Assembly (NCBI RefSeq): GCF_000419605.1
Contig: NZ_ATTI01000001.1
Coordinates: forward strand, 2,328,501 to 2,392,500
Length of the DNA: 64,000 nt
Origin: Sphingomonas phyllosphaerae 5.2
GTDB lineage: Bacteria; Pseudomonadota; Alphaproteobacteria; Sphingomonadales; Sphingomonadaceae
Reading direction: 5' to 3'
The notes below the pieces were generated by a model. The model saw only the letters and a program-made list of their open reading frames with translations, was not told where the DNA came from and did no database searches. The position numbers and the translations under genes are program-made. This document shows positions 7,968-17,114 of the stretch, piece after piece (position 1 is the first letter of the stretch; the number at the start of each line of letters is the position of its first letter).

Positions 7968-10022
7968 ATGAAGCGCTTGCCCGCCGTCCTGTTGCTCGCC
8001 GGCACCGTCGCCGCACCCGCCACCGCGCAAGAGGCGGAGGACATCGTCGTGCGCGGCCGCGGCCTCGCGCCCCGCCCCGGTGACAAGGCTGCCTCCGTCG
8101 TCACCATCGACGCACGCCGCATCGCCGACAACGCCAGCAACCGGCTGGAGAGCGTCCTCGCCGACGTTGCCGGGCTCCAGCAATTCCGCCGCGCCGATTC
8201 GCGCTCCGCCAACCCGACCAGCCAGGGTATCTCGTTGCGTGGAATCGGCGGCAATGCGTCGAGCCGCGCACTGCTGATCCTCGACGGCGTGCCGCAGGCG
8301 GACCCCTTCGGCGGCTGGGTGCCGTTCCCCGCCTATGCCACCGACCGGATCGGCCAGATTCGCGTCACGCGGGGCGGGGGCAGCGGCTATTTCGGCCCCG
8401 GTGCGCTCGCCGGCACCGTCGAGATCGAGAGCGCCGGCCCGCGCGACCAACCCGCGTTCGCGGCGGATCTCGCTTATGGCAGCCGCAATTCGGTGGATGC
8501 GTCCGCGTCCGCGCTGCTCGATCGTGCCGCCGGTTTCGCGACGCTCTCCGCCGCCTACGCGCGCGGCGATGGCTTCACGCCCACGATCGCGGGCCAGCGT
8601 GGCCCCGCCGATCGTCCCGCCCCCTACGAGCAATTCTCCGCCGCGGCGCGCACGGTCGTCACACTCGCACCCGCCACCGAGTTGCAGGCCAGCGTCTCCG
8701 GCTTCACCGACACGCGCGAACGCGGCACCGCCTTCACCCGCAACCGCAGCGAAGGCGCCGACGCCAGCCTGCGCGTCGTCGGACGCGGTGCGCTCGGCTG
8801 GTCTGCGCTCGCCTATCTCCAGACACGCGCCTTCGCATCGCAATTCGCCAGCGTCGATGCCGCGCGCCGTACCGCGACGCAAACCCTCGACCAGTACAAC
8901 ACCCCCGCCACCGGCATCGGCGGCCGCATCGAGTTGGCGCCGCGCCTCGGCAGCGGAAGCGACCTGCGGCTCGGCGCCGACGTTCGCCGCGTCGACGGAC
9001 GTACGCAGGAGGCGTACACCTACGTCGCCGGGCTGCCGACCCGCCGCCGCGTCGCCGGCGGCGCCGCGCTCACCTACGGCGTGTTCGGCGATGCCAGCCT
9101 GACGCATGGCCCGCTGACCTTCACGCTCGGCGGCCGCGTCGATCGCTGGGAGCTGAACGACGGTCGCCTGCGCGAAAGTACGCTCACAACCGGCGCCGCA
9201 CTCACCAGCAGCGACTTCGCCGATCGCCGCGGCACCGAGTGGACCGGCCGCGCCGGCGCCGCCTGGACGATCGCCGCCCCGCTCACGCTGCGCGCCTCGG
9301 GCTATCGGGGCTGGCGGCTCCCGACGCTCAACGAACTGTATCGCCCGTTCCGCGTCGGGGCCGACGCGGTCGCCGCCAACGCCGCGCTCGCGCCCGAGCG
9401 GCTTACGGGCATCGATGGCGGTGTCACGCTCGTGCCCGGTGGTGGCGTCACCCTGACCGGCACCGTCTTCTGGAACCGGCTGGACGGTGCGATCGCCAAC
9501 GTCACCGCCGGCCGCGGGCCGGGCACCTTCCCCGGCGTCGGCTTCGTCGCTGCCGGCGGCACCTACCGCGTCCGCCAGAATCTCGACGCGATCCGCTCTA
9601 CCGGCCTGGAGCTCGACGCGCGCTGGGACCATGGCCCGTGGTTCGCGCAAGCCTCGTGGAGCCACGTCGATCCGCGCGTCCGCGCCTCTGCCGCCGCCGC
9701 CGCGCTCGACGATCTCCGCCCCGCGCAGACCCCGCGCGACCTCGTGTCGACCGCGCTCGGCTGGCGAAGCGGTGCCGCTGCGCTGTCGGCGACGCTCCGC
9801 CACGGCGCCGCACAGTTCGAGGACGACCAGAACACGCGCCGGCTCGCGCCTGCCACCACGCTCGACGGATATGCCGCCCTGCCGCTCACGCCGCGGATCG
9901 CGATCGAGGCGCGCGCCGAGAACGTCTTCGATGCACGCGTCGAGGCCGGCATCAGCGGCGCGAACATCGTCGAGCGCGCCACGCCGCGCACGCTGTGGCT
10001 CGGCCTGCGCCTCCGATCGTGA
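7968..10022 (+). CDS. TonB-dependent outer-membrane receptor
   Basis: The protein has 684 residues: a signal peptide (MKRLPAVLLLAGTVAAPATAQ), a TonB-box-like stretch EDIVVRG, a plug domain (about 45-160, with LRGIGGNASSRALLILDGVPQ split over residues 85-110) and a beta-barrel to the end. It imports a ligand across the outer membrane using TonB energy. The start at 7968 is set by GGAGA about 9 bases upstream; ATG at 7959 is too close to that site. The C-terminus ends LRLRS rather than an aromatic residue. It lies between an exported esterase and a flavin monooxygenase, suggesting uptake linked to hydrolysis and oxidation of one substrate class. Confidence 0.9.
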   Translation: MKRLPAVLLLAGTVAAPATAQEAEDIVVRGRGLAPRPGDKAASVVTIDARRIADNASNRLESVLADVAGLQQFRRADSRSANPTSQGISLRGIGGNASSRALLILDGVPQADPFGGWVPFPAYATDRIGQIRVTRGGGSGYFGPGALAGTVEIESAGPRDQPAFAADLAYGSRNSVDASASALLDRAAGFATLSAAYARGDGFTPTIAGQRGPADRPAPYEQFSAAARTVVTLAPATELQASVSGFTDTRERGTAFTRNRSEGADASLRVVGRGALGWSALAYLQTRAFASQFASVDAARRTATQTLDQYNTPATGIGGRIELAPRLGSGSDLRLGADVRRVDGRTQEAYTYVAGLPTRRRVAGGAALTYGVFGDASLTHGPLTFTLGGRVDRWELNDGRLRESTLTTGAALTSSDFADRRGTEWTGRAGAAWTIAAPLTLRASGYRGWRLPTLNELYRPFRVGADAVAANAALAPERLTGIDGGVTLVPGGGVTLTGTVFWNRLDGAIANVTAGRGPGTFPGVGFVAAGGTYRVRQNLDAIRSTGLELDARWDHGPWFAQASWSHVDPRVRASAAAAALDDLRPAQTPRDLVSTALGWRSGAAALSATLRHGAAQFEDDQNTRRLAPATTLDGYAALPLTPRIAIEARAENVFDARVEAGISGANIVERATPRTLWLGLRLRS

Positions 10023-10057
10023 CAGGCCCAGGCGCGCGGCGGTAGACTGCGCCCGGC

Positions 10058-11530
10058 ATGAACGACCGCGTAGAACAACTCGACGTCCTGATCGTCGGCG
10101 CCGGCCTGTCCGGCATCGACGCCGGTTACCGTATCGGGCACGCCGCGCCTGCGCGGCGCTGGGCGATCCTCGAAGCGCGGGATGCGATCGGCGGCACGTG
10201 GGACCTGTTCCGCTACCCCGGCATCCGTTCCGATTCGGACATGACCACGCTCGGCTTCCCGTTCAATCCGTGGCGCGGCGAGAAGGCGATCGCGGACGGC
10301 GCCGACATCCGCGACTATATTCGCGACACCGCGCGGACTTTCGGCATCGATCGGCACATCCGCTTCGGCCACCGTGTCGTCGCTGCCGACTGGTCGTCCG
10401 CAGATGCGCGCTGGACGGTCACCTGCGAGACCGGCGGCCAACGGACGCGGCTTACCTGCGCGTTCCTCTATCTCTGCTCGGGCTATTACGACTATGCCGG
10501 CGGCCACGCCCCCGATTGGCCGGGCATGAGCGACTATACCGGCGCGATCGTCCATCCGCAGGCTTGGCCCGCCGCGCTGCGGGTCGCAGGCCGGCGCATC
10601 GTCGTGATCGGATCGGGCGCGACCGCGGTCACGCTGGTGCCGGCGCTGGTCGCGCAGGGCGCGACACACGTCACGATGCTCCAGCGGTCGCCGACCTACA
10701 TTGTGGCGATGCCGGCGCGCGACCGGCTCGCGGCCGCGCTCCGCCGCCGCCTGCCGACGACACTTGCCGAGACGGCGATACGCTGGAAGAATATCGGTTA
10801 TGGCATCTTCGCCTACACGCTGGCGCAGCGGCGCCCCGCGCTGGTCAAGCGACAGATCGCGAAACTGCAACGCGCCGCGCTCGGCGAAGGCTACGACATC
10901 GCGACTCACCTTACCCCACGCTACGGGCCATGGGACCAGCGGCTCTGCCTCGTTCCCGACGGCGACCTGTTCACGGTATTGCGCGACGGCCGCGCCACGA
11001 TCGTCACCGACCATATCGATCGCTTCGTGCCCGAAGGTATCGCACTCGCGTCAGGCGAGATGCTCCCTGCCGACATCGCCGTCACCGCCACGGGGCTAAA
11101 CCTGCAACTGCTCGGCGGCGCGACACTCTCGGTCGACGGGGCGGTGATCGATCCCGGACAGCACCTGCTCTACAAGGGCGCAATGCTCGGCGATGTCCCC
11201 AATCTGGCGTTCGCGATGGGCTACACCAACGCATCATGGACGCTCAAATGCGATCTGACCGCCCGCTTCGTCGCGCGGGTGCTGGAGCATATGACTGCGA
11301 GCGGCCACGACACCGTCGTCGCGCGCGCACCGGTCGACGGCAGCCTGGACGCCCCCGTCCTCAACCTCGACTCCGGCTACATCCGCCGCGGCGGCGGGCT
11401 CCTCCCGCGGCAAGGCAAGCGCGCGCCGTGGCGTACCCACCAGAACTACGCCCGCGACGCTCTCGCCATGCGCGGGCGGCTGGAGGACGGAACATTGCGG
11501 TTCGAACGACGGGGTCCCCGGGAAACGTAA
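10058..11530 (+). CDS. Flavin-containing monooxygenase, Baeyer-Villiger type
   Basis: The protein has 490 residues. The FAD motif GAGLSG is at residues 14-19 and an NADPH motif GSGATA near 185. Between them, YTGAIVHPQAWP matches the Baeyer-Villiger fingerprint FxGxxxHxxxWP with Tyr for Phe. Such enzymes oxidise ketones to esters with NADPH and O2 in the cytosol; EtaA-like members are the nearest by appearance. Located 35 bases after the TonB receptor, it probably belongs to the same operon. An ester product could be handled by an esterase, although the two local esterases are exported. The substrate is unknown. Confidence 0.85.
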   Translation: MNDRVEQLDVLIVGAGLSGIDAGYRIGHAAPARRWAILEARDAIGGTWDLFRYPGIRSDSDMTTLGFPFNPWRGEKAIADGADIRDYIRDTARTFGIDRHIRFGHRVVAADWSSADARWTVTCETGGQRTRLTCAFLYLCSGYYDYAGGHAPDWPGMSDYTGAIVHPQAWPAALRVAGRRIVVIGSGATAVTLVPALVAQGATHVTMLQRSPTYIVAMPARDRLAAALRRRLPTTLAETAIRWKNIGYGIFAYTLAQRRPALVKRQIAKLQRAALGEGYDIATHLTPRYGPWDQRLCLVPDGDLFTVLRDGRATIVTDHIDRFVPEGIALASGEMLPADIAVTATGLNLQLLGGATLSVDGAVIDPGQHLLYKGAMLGDVPNLAFAMGYTNASWTLKCDLTARFVARVLEHMTASGHDTVVARAPVDGSLDAPVLNLDSGYIRRGGGLLPRQGKRAPWRTHQNYARDALAMRGRLEDGTLRFERRGPRET

Positions 11531-11552
11531 CCCGTGACCGATCGCCGCCGGA

Positions 11553-13376
11553 TCACTCCACCGTCACGCTCTTCGCCAGATTGCGGGGCTGATCGACATC
11601 CGTACCCTTCGCGACGGCGACGTGATACGCCAGCAACTGCACTGGCACCGCATAGACGATCGGCGCGATCAGCGGGTGGACCTTGGGCATCGTGATCGTC
11701 GCGACGCAGCCCTCGCCGGCCGCCTGAACCCCATCGTAATCGCTGATGAGAAGCACCTTGCCGCCGCGCGCCTGCACTTCCTGCATGTTGCTGACGGTCT
11801 TCTCGAACAGCGGGCCGGACGGTGCGATCACCACCACCGGCACGTTTTCGTCGATCAACGCGATCGGACCGTGTTTCATCTCGCCTGCGGCATAGCCTTC
11901 GGCGTGGATGTAGCTGATTTCCTTCAGCTTCAACGCGCCCTCCAGAGCCAGCGGGTAATCGGTGCCGCGCCCCAGATACAGCACGTCGCGCGCACCCGCG
12001 ATCACGCCCGCGATCGCCTCGATCGACTCGTCGTACGCCAGTGCGCCATTGATCGCCGCCGGCGCCTCGGCAAGCTGGCGCACGATGTTGCGCTCCTCGC
12101 TTTCGGTCAGCCGCCCCTTCGCCTTGGCGAGATTCGCCGCCAGTGCCGCCAGCACCGCCAGCTGGCAACTGAATGCCTTCGTGGAGGCGACGCCGATCTC
12201 CGGCCCGGCGTGCGTCGGCAGCAGCAGGTCGGCCTCGCGCGCCATCGTGCTGGTCGGCACGTTGACCACCACCGCGATCGTCTGCTTCTCGGCGCGTGCG
12301 TGGCGCAGCGCGGCCAGCGTGTCGGCGGTCTCGCCCGACTGGCTGATGAACAGCGCCAGCCCACCCTCTTCCATCACCGGCGCGCGGTACCGGAACTCGC
12401 TGGCCACATCCAGGTCGACGGGTACGCGCGCGAATTGCTCGAACCAGTATTTGGCGACCATCCCCGCATAGAAGCTCGTCCCGCACGCCACGATCGTGAC
12501 GCGCTTGATCCCGGACAGGTCGAAGTCGGGGATCGGCAGCACGATCTTGCCCTCGAACCGCTGGAGGTAGCTGCGCAACGTCTGCGCGACCACGATCGGC
12601 TGTTCGTAGATCTCCTTCTGCATGAAGTGGCGGTGATTGCCCTTGTCGATCAGCGCGCCCGTCACGCCGCTGATCGTCACCGGCCGGTCGACCGGCTGGT
12701 TCTCGCGATCGTAGACCTGCACGCCCGCGCGCGTGCAGACCACCCAGTCGCCCTCGTCCAGATACGCGATGCGCTGCGTCAGCGGTGCCAGCGCGAGGGC
12801 GTCCGAGCCGAGATACGTCTCGTCGTCGCCATGGCCGACCACCAGCGGCGACCCGAGCCGCGCGCCGATCAACAACTCGGGGTGGCTGCGAAACAGGATC
12901 GCCAGCGCGAACGCGCCGTGCAGCCGTGGCAGCACCTCTTGCACGGCATCCTGCGGTGACTTGCCCGCCTCCACCTGCTCGCTGATCAGGTGTGCGACCA
13001 CCTCGGTGTCGGTCTCGCTGGTGAATACACGCCCGCGCGCCTGCAATTCCTCGCGCAGCGGCTTGAAGTTCTCGATGATGCCGTTGTGAACCACCGCCAC
13101 TTCGTCGGTCGCATGCGGATGCGCGTTGTTGGTGGTCGGCCCGCCGTGCGTCGCCCAGCGCGTATGCGCGATGCCGGTCGTGCCCGGCAACGGGTGCGCC
13201 GCCAGCTCCCTGCCCAGGTTGACCAGCTTGCCCGAGGCCCGCCGCCGCGCGATCGCACCATCGACGATCGTCGCGATCCCGGCCGAGTCGTAGCCGCGAT
13301 ATTCGAGCCGCTTCAGCCCGTCGAGCAGGCGGTCGGCCACATCGTCATGGCCGAGGATTCCGACGATACCGCACAT
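11553..13376 (-). CDS. glmS: Glutamine-fructose-6-phosphate aminotransferase (isomerising)
   Basis: The 607-residue protein makes glucosamine-6-phosphate from fructose-6-phosphate and glutamine, the first step to UDP-GlcNAc for peptidoglycan and LPS. It starts MCGIVG with the nucleophile Cys2 intact, has the class II amidotransferase domain (1-220) and two SIS domains (about 285-600), and ends LAKSVTVE as the family does. It follows glmU with a 1-base gap, so both are one operon. No glmS ribozyme or riboswitch space exists between them. It is convergent with the monooxygenase gene, 22 bases apart. Confidence 0.97.
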   Translation of the reverse strand: MCGIVGILGHDDVADRLLDGLKRLEYRGYDSAGIATIVDGAIARRRASGKLVNLGRELAAHPLPGTTGIAHTRWATHGGPTTNNAHPHATDEVAVVHNGIIENFKPLREELQARGRVFTSETDTEVVAHLISEQVEAGKSPQDAVQEVLPRLHGAFALAILFRSHPELLIGARLGSPLVVGHGDDETYLGSDALALAPLTQRIAYLDEGDWVVCTRAGVQVYDRENQPVDRPVTISGVTGALIDKGNHRHFMQKEIYEQPIVVAQTLRSYLQRFEGKIVLPIPDFDLSGIKRVTIVACGTSFYAGMVAKYWFEQFARVPVDLDVASEFRYRAPVMEEGGLALFISQSGETADTLAALRHARAEKQTIAVVVNVPTSTMAREADLLLPTHAGPEIGVASTKAFSCQLAVLAALAANLAKAKGRLTESEERNIVRQLAEAPAAINGALAYDESIEAIAGVIAGARDVLYLGRGTDYPLALEGALKLKEISYIHAEGYAAGEMKHGPIALIDENVPVVVIAPSGPLFEKTVSNMQEVQARGGKVLLISDYDGVQAAGEGCVATITMPKVHPLIAPIVYAVPVQLLAYHVAVAKGTDVDQPRNLAKSVTVE

Positions 13377-13377
13377 C

Positions 13378-14724
13378 TTACTTGCCCTTCTTCTTGGCCG
13401 TCATCGCGTCGCGAAACCGCTTCGCCCAGCCGCCGCGCTCTTCCTGCCGTCCGCGCGCCACCGCAAGTGAATCCGCGGTAACGTCGCGGACCACGACCGA
13501 GCCGGCCGCGACGATCGCGCCGGCCCCGATCGTGACGGGCGCGACCAGCGCGCTGTTCGAACCGACGAACGCGCCTTCCCCGATCACCGTGCGGTATTTG
13601 AAGAACCCGTCGTAATTGCAGGTGATCGTCCCGGCGCCGATGTTTGCCCCGGCGCCCACTTCCGCGTCGCCCAGATAGGTCAGGTGGTTCACCTTCGCCC
13701 CGACGCCTACGCGCGCCTTCTTGATCTCGACGAAGTTGCCGACCTTGGCCGCGTCGGACAGGATCGCCCCCGGACGCAGCCGCGCATACGGGCCCACCGC
13801 CGCATCCCTGCCAACCTCGGCGCCCTCCAGATGGCTGAAGGCATGGATCGTCGCACCGTCATGCACGGTCACGCCTGTGCCGAACACGACGTTCGGCTCC
13901 ACCGTCACGTCGCGACCCAGTACCGTATCATGCGAGAAGAATACGGTTTGCGGCGCAATCAACGTCGCACCATCGGCCATCGCCTGCGCGCGCCGTGCCT
14001 GCTGCCACGCATGCTCGACGGCGGCGAGTTCTCCGCGGCTGTTGACGCCAGCCACTTCCCCCGCGTCCGCCTCGATCACCGCCGCGGCGCCCGACAGCTC
14101 GACCACGTCGGTCAGGTAATATTCGCCCGCCGCATTGTCGTTGCCCAGCTTGGCGAGCAGCGCGAACAACGCCGCGCCGCGCGCCGCCATCAACCCTGAA
14201 TTGCAGAGTGTGACCGCGCGCTCGGCCGCGTCGGCGTCCTTGAACTCGACGATCTTTTCCAGCCGATCGCTGCCCGGCGCGACGATCAGCCGCCCGTACG
14301 CGCCCGGATCGTCGGTGCGGAAGCCCAGCACCACCACCGCCGGCGCGTCCGGCGCGTCCAGCCGGGCGACCATGGCCCGCATCGTCTCGGCCCGCACCAG
14401 CGGCACGTCGCCGTAGAGGATCAGCACGTCGCCATCGAAACCGGCCAGCGCATCCCTGGCCTGCATCACCGCGTGTCCGGTGCCGAGCTGCTCGGCCTGC
14501 ACCGCGATCTGCGCACCTCGTGGCGCAACCGCCGCCTCTACCTGCGCGCGCCCCGCCCCCGTGACCACCACCGTCCGCTCCGGCGACAGCGTGTCCGCGG
14601 CGGCCAGCAGGTGGAGCAGCATCGGCCGCCCCGCCACCGGGTGCAGCACCTTGTGGAGGTCGGATTTCATGCGCGTGCCCTTGCCCGCGGCGAGGACGAC
14701 GACGGCGATGTTGCGGCTCGACAT
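13378..14724 (-). CDS. glmU: Bifunctional GlmU (uridyltransferase / acetyltransferase)
   Basis: The 448-residue cytosolic enzyme acetylates glucosamine-1-phosphate and couples it to UTP, giving UDP-GlcNAc. The N-terminal nucleotidyltransferase motif is LAAGKGTRMKS (about 11-21). Left-handed beta-helix hexapeptide repeats fill roughly 255-430, including GNFVEIKKA and NYDGFFKYRT. The start at 14724 gives the usual N-terminus; an ATG at 14769 would add 15 unrelated residues. It is the first gene of the glmU-glmS operon and diverges from gph across 62 bases. Confidence 0.96.
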   Translation of the reverse strand: MSSRNIAVVVLAAGKGTRMKSDLHKVLHPVAGRPMLLHLLAAADTLSPERTVVVTGAGRAQVEAAVAPRGAQIAVQAEQLGTGHAVMQARDALAGFDGDVLILYGDVPLVRAETMRAMVARLDAPDAPAVVVLGFRTDDPGAYGRLIVAPGSDRLEKIVEFKDADAAERAVTLCNSGLMAARGAALFALLAKLGNDNAAGEYYLTDVVELSGAAAVIEADAGEVAGVNSRGELAAVEHAWQQARRAQAMADGATLIAPQTVFFSHDTVLGRDVTVEPNVVFGTGVTVHDGATIHAFSHLEGAEVGRDAAVGPYARLRPGAILSDAAKVGNFVEIKKARVGVGAKVNHLTYLGDAEVGAGANIGAGTITCNYDGFFKYRTVIGEGAFVGSNSALVAPVTIGAGAIVAAGSVVVRDVTADSLAVARGRQEERGGWAKRFRDAMTAKKKGK

Positions 14725-14786
14725 GCACGACGCCCTGCCACCCTTTGCTTGCCAATTCCAGTATCGCACGGCAACGCGCCAGGCAG

Positions 14787-15458
14787 ATGACCAGCTTTCC
14801 CTTCGCGATCGTCGGGTTCGACCTCGACGGCACCTTGCTCGACACGTCCGGCGACCTCGCCGCGGCGCTCAACCATGCGCTCGCCAGCGCCGGCCGCCCG
14901 ACGTTGCCGGTCGAGCGGGTCAAGCCGATGATCGGTGGTGGTGCGCGCCACATGCTGGCGCAAGGGATGGCCGTCACCGGTGGTTGCACCGAAGTGGAGC
15001 TCGACCTGCTGCAACGCCGCCTGCTCGATCATTACGAGGCGAACATCGCCGTCCTCACCCGCCCGTTCCCGCAGGCGCTGGAGGCGCTCGACCGACTTGC
15101 GGCGATGAACGTCACGCTCGCGATCGTCACCAACAAGCTGGAGGCGCTCGCGCGGCAGATCCTCGCCGAACTCGACCTCACCGATCGGTTCGCGACGATC
15201 ATCGGCGGCGACACGATGGGGCCGGGCAACGGCAAGCCTTCACGCCTGCCGATCGACGCCATGGTGGAGCGCTGCGGCGGCGGGCGGGCGGCCTTCGTCG
15301 GCGATTCGATCTACGACATCCGCGCCGCGCATGCCGCCGGGCTGCCGGCGATCGCCTGCTCGTTCGGATTCCTGATGCAGCCCGTCGAGGAACTCGGTGC
15401 CGAGCAGGTGATCGACGCTTTCGACGCTCTCATCCCCGCACTGGAGCGACTGGCATGA
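14787..15458 (+). CDS. gph: Phosphoglycolate phosphatase, HAD superfamily
   Basis: The 223-residue protein carries HAD motif I FDLDGTLLDTS (about 9-19), a central TNK for motif II and FVGDSIYDI for motif III. It dephosphorylates 2-phosphoglycolate, a product of DNA-damage repair and side reactions; related small phosphates are possible alternative substrates. Start 14787 places motif I near the N-terminus as in the family. The stop overlaps the next ATG (ATGA), so it is translationally coupled to the VanZ-like gene. Confidence 0.88.
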   Translation: MTSFPFAIVGFDLDGTLLDTSGDLAAALNHALASAGRPTLPVERVKPMIGGGARHMLAQGMAVTGGCTEVELDLLQRRLLDHYEANIAVLTRPFPQALEALDRLAAMNVTLAIVTNKLEALARQILAELDLTDRFATIIGGDTMGPGNGKPSRLPIDAMVERCGGGRAAFVGDSIYDIRAAHAAGLPAIACSFGFLMQPVEELGAEQVIDAFDALIPALERLA

Positions 15459-15802
15459 CGCAGGTCCGCGTTCCGTGGTTCTTCGCGCTGATCGTCGCCG
15501 TCGCCTTCGCGGTCGGTATGGCGCTGATTCCGCACCCGCCGCAAACCGTCGAGGTCGGCGACAAACTGCAGCACATGGGCGCGTTCGGCACGCTCACGCT
15601 GCTGTCGGTGCTGGCGTTTCCCGAAGGGTCGTTGCTGCGGATCGGCGAGCGGTTGTCGTTCCTCGGCGCGATGATCGAGGTGCTGCAATCGATCCCCGCG
15701 CTCCACCGCGATTGCGACATCATGGACTGGGTGGCGGATACGACGATCATCGTCGGCGTGCTGCTGGTGGTGCGCGTCGGGCGCAGGGCGCGGCGACGCT
15801 GA
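15455..15802 (+). CDS. VanZ-like small membrane protein
   Basis: The 115-residue protein has membrane segments at about 8-24, 41-56 and 93-110. The short motif DKLQHMGAFGTLTLL resembles the DKxxH.xxxxxL signature of the VanZ family. The function of chromosomal VanZ-like proteins is not known; a glycopeptide-resistance role should not be assumed. It overlaps gph by 4 bases and lies 43 bases before the phosphate sensor gene. Confidence 0.7.
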   Translation: MTQVRVPWFFALIVAVAFAVGMALIPHPPQTVEVGDKLQHMGAFGTLTLLSVLAFPEGSLLRIGERLSFLGAMIEVLQSIPALHRDCDIMDWVADTTIIVGVLLVVRVGRRARRR

Positions 15803-15845
15803 TCCCCCCTGCCTTTCGCGGTGACGCTGCGCTATCGCGACACGC

Positions 15846-17045
15846 GTGATCGATGAAATCCCCCTGCGCGCCTGGCTGGCGGTCGCGATCGCGGTGGCGA
15901 CCGCCGCCGTCGTGCTGGTGCTGTCGCGCGACGGACAGGCGGCGCTTGCCGCGCTGGCGGGCGGCGCGGCGCTGGTCGTCATCATCGCCACCATTCCCGA
16001 AGATGCCGCCGACGAAGCCGCCGAGCCGGACGCCCCCGTTCCCGATCTCTCCACCGCCGCGATGGTCGAGGCGATCGCCGATCCGGTGCTGGTGCTGCGC
16101 GGCGGGCGGGTCGCGCTGGCCAACGTCGCCGCGCGCAAGCTGCTCGGCGACCACATCGTCGGCGAGGATGCGCGCGTCGCGATCCGGCATCCCGGTGCCG
16201 CCGAGCATCTCTCCGAAGGCGCCACGCAGCCCGTAGACCTCGTCGGCATCGGCACGCTCGATCAGCGGTGGGAGATGCGCGCCGCCCCGATCGGCGCCGA
16301 CGCGCGGCTCGTGCAGCTCGTCGACCGCACCGGACAGCATGCCGCCGAGAAGATGCGCGTCGATTTCGTCGCCAACGCCAGCCACGAATTGCGCACCCCG
16401 CTCGCCTCGATCCTCGGCTATGTCGAGACACTCGCCGACGAGGCCGGCGACGATCCCGGCATCCGCAAGCGCTTCCTCGGCATCGTCTTCGACGAGGCGC
16501 GCCGCATGGAACGGCTGGTCGAGGATCTGATGAGCCTGTCGCGGATCGAGGCCGAGAAATTCCGCGAGCTGCGCGCCGCGGTCGATCTTGCCGACCTGAC
16601 GCGGGAAGCGTGCGACGCGCTGGCGACCACCCACGGCGATCGCGGCGGCGATATCCAGCTCGACATCGCCGACGCGTTGCCCGCGGTCATCGGCGATCCC
16701 GTGCAGTTGTCGCAGCTGGTCCACAATCTGATCGGCAACGCGATGAAATATGGCCGCGCCGCCACCCCGGTCGAGGTAACGCTCTGGGCGCACGCGCAGA
16801 ACGTGTGCCTGCGCGTCGCCGATCATGGCGAGGGCATCCCGCCCGAGCACTTGCCACGCCTGACCGAGCGCTTCTACCGCGTCGATCCGGGCCGCAGCCG
16901 TTCGGTCGGCGGCACCGGGCTCGGCCTCGCGATCGTCAAGCACATCGTCGAGCGGCATCGCGGGCGGCTCGACATCGCCAGCACCGTCGGCGTCGGTACG
17001 CGCGTCACGATCACGCTGCCCGCCGCACCGGGTGCGCTGTCATGA
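15846..17045 (+). CDS. phoR: Phosphate-regulon sensor histidine kinase
   Basis: The 399-residue protein has two N-terminal membrane segments (about 9-26 and 32-50), a PAS-like region (about 72-160), the dimerisation motif with His180 in NASHELRTPLA, and an HATPase domain with NLIGNAMKYG and GGTGLGLAIVKHIVE. It phosphorylates PhoB when phosphate is low. Position directly before pstSCAB-phoU-phoB supports PhoR instead of another kinase. The start is GTG at 15846; the first residues lead straight into the membrane segment. Confidence 0.92.
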   Translation: MIDEIPLRAWLAVAIAVATAAVVLVLSRDGQAALAALAGGAALVVIIATIPEDAADEAAEPDAPVPDLSTAAMVEAIADPVLVLRGGRVALANVAARKLLGDHIVGEDARVAIRHPGAAEHLSEGATQPVDLVGIGTLDQRWEMRAAPIGADARLVQLVDRTGQHAAEKMRVDFVANASHELRTPLASILGYVETLADEAGDDPGIRKRFLGIVFDEARRMERLVEDLMSLSRIEAEKFRELRAAVDLADLTREACDALATTHGDRGGDIQLDIADALPAVIGDPVQLSQLVHNLIGNAMKYGRAATPVEVTLWAHAQNVCLRVADHGEGIPPEHLPRLTERFYRVDPGRSRSVGGTGLGLAIVKHIVERHRGRLDIASTVGVGTRVTITLPAAPGALS

Positions 17046-17114
17046 AGGCGTAACCTCTATGTCACACGGCGCGCTGCATGAGGGCGCCGTGTCGGCGCCG
17101 TCCGTTCCGGGGGA

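Noticed and set aside
17046..17114. Possible Pho box before pstS (ATGTCAC)
   Set aside because: Only one half-like heptamer is present; no second copy at the 11-base spacing was found.
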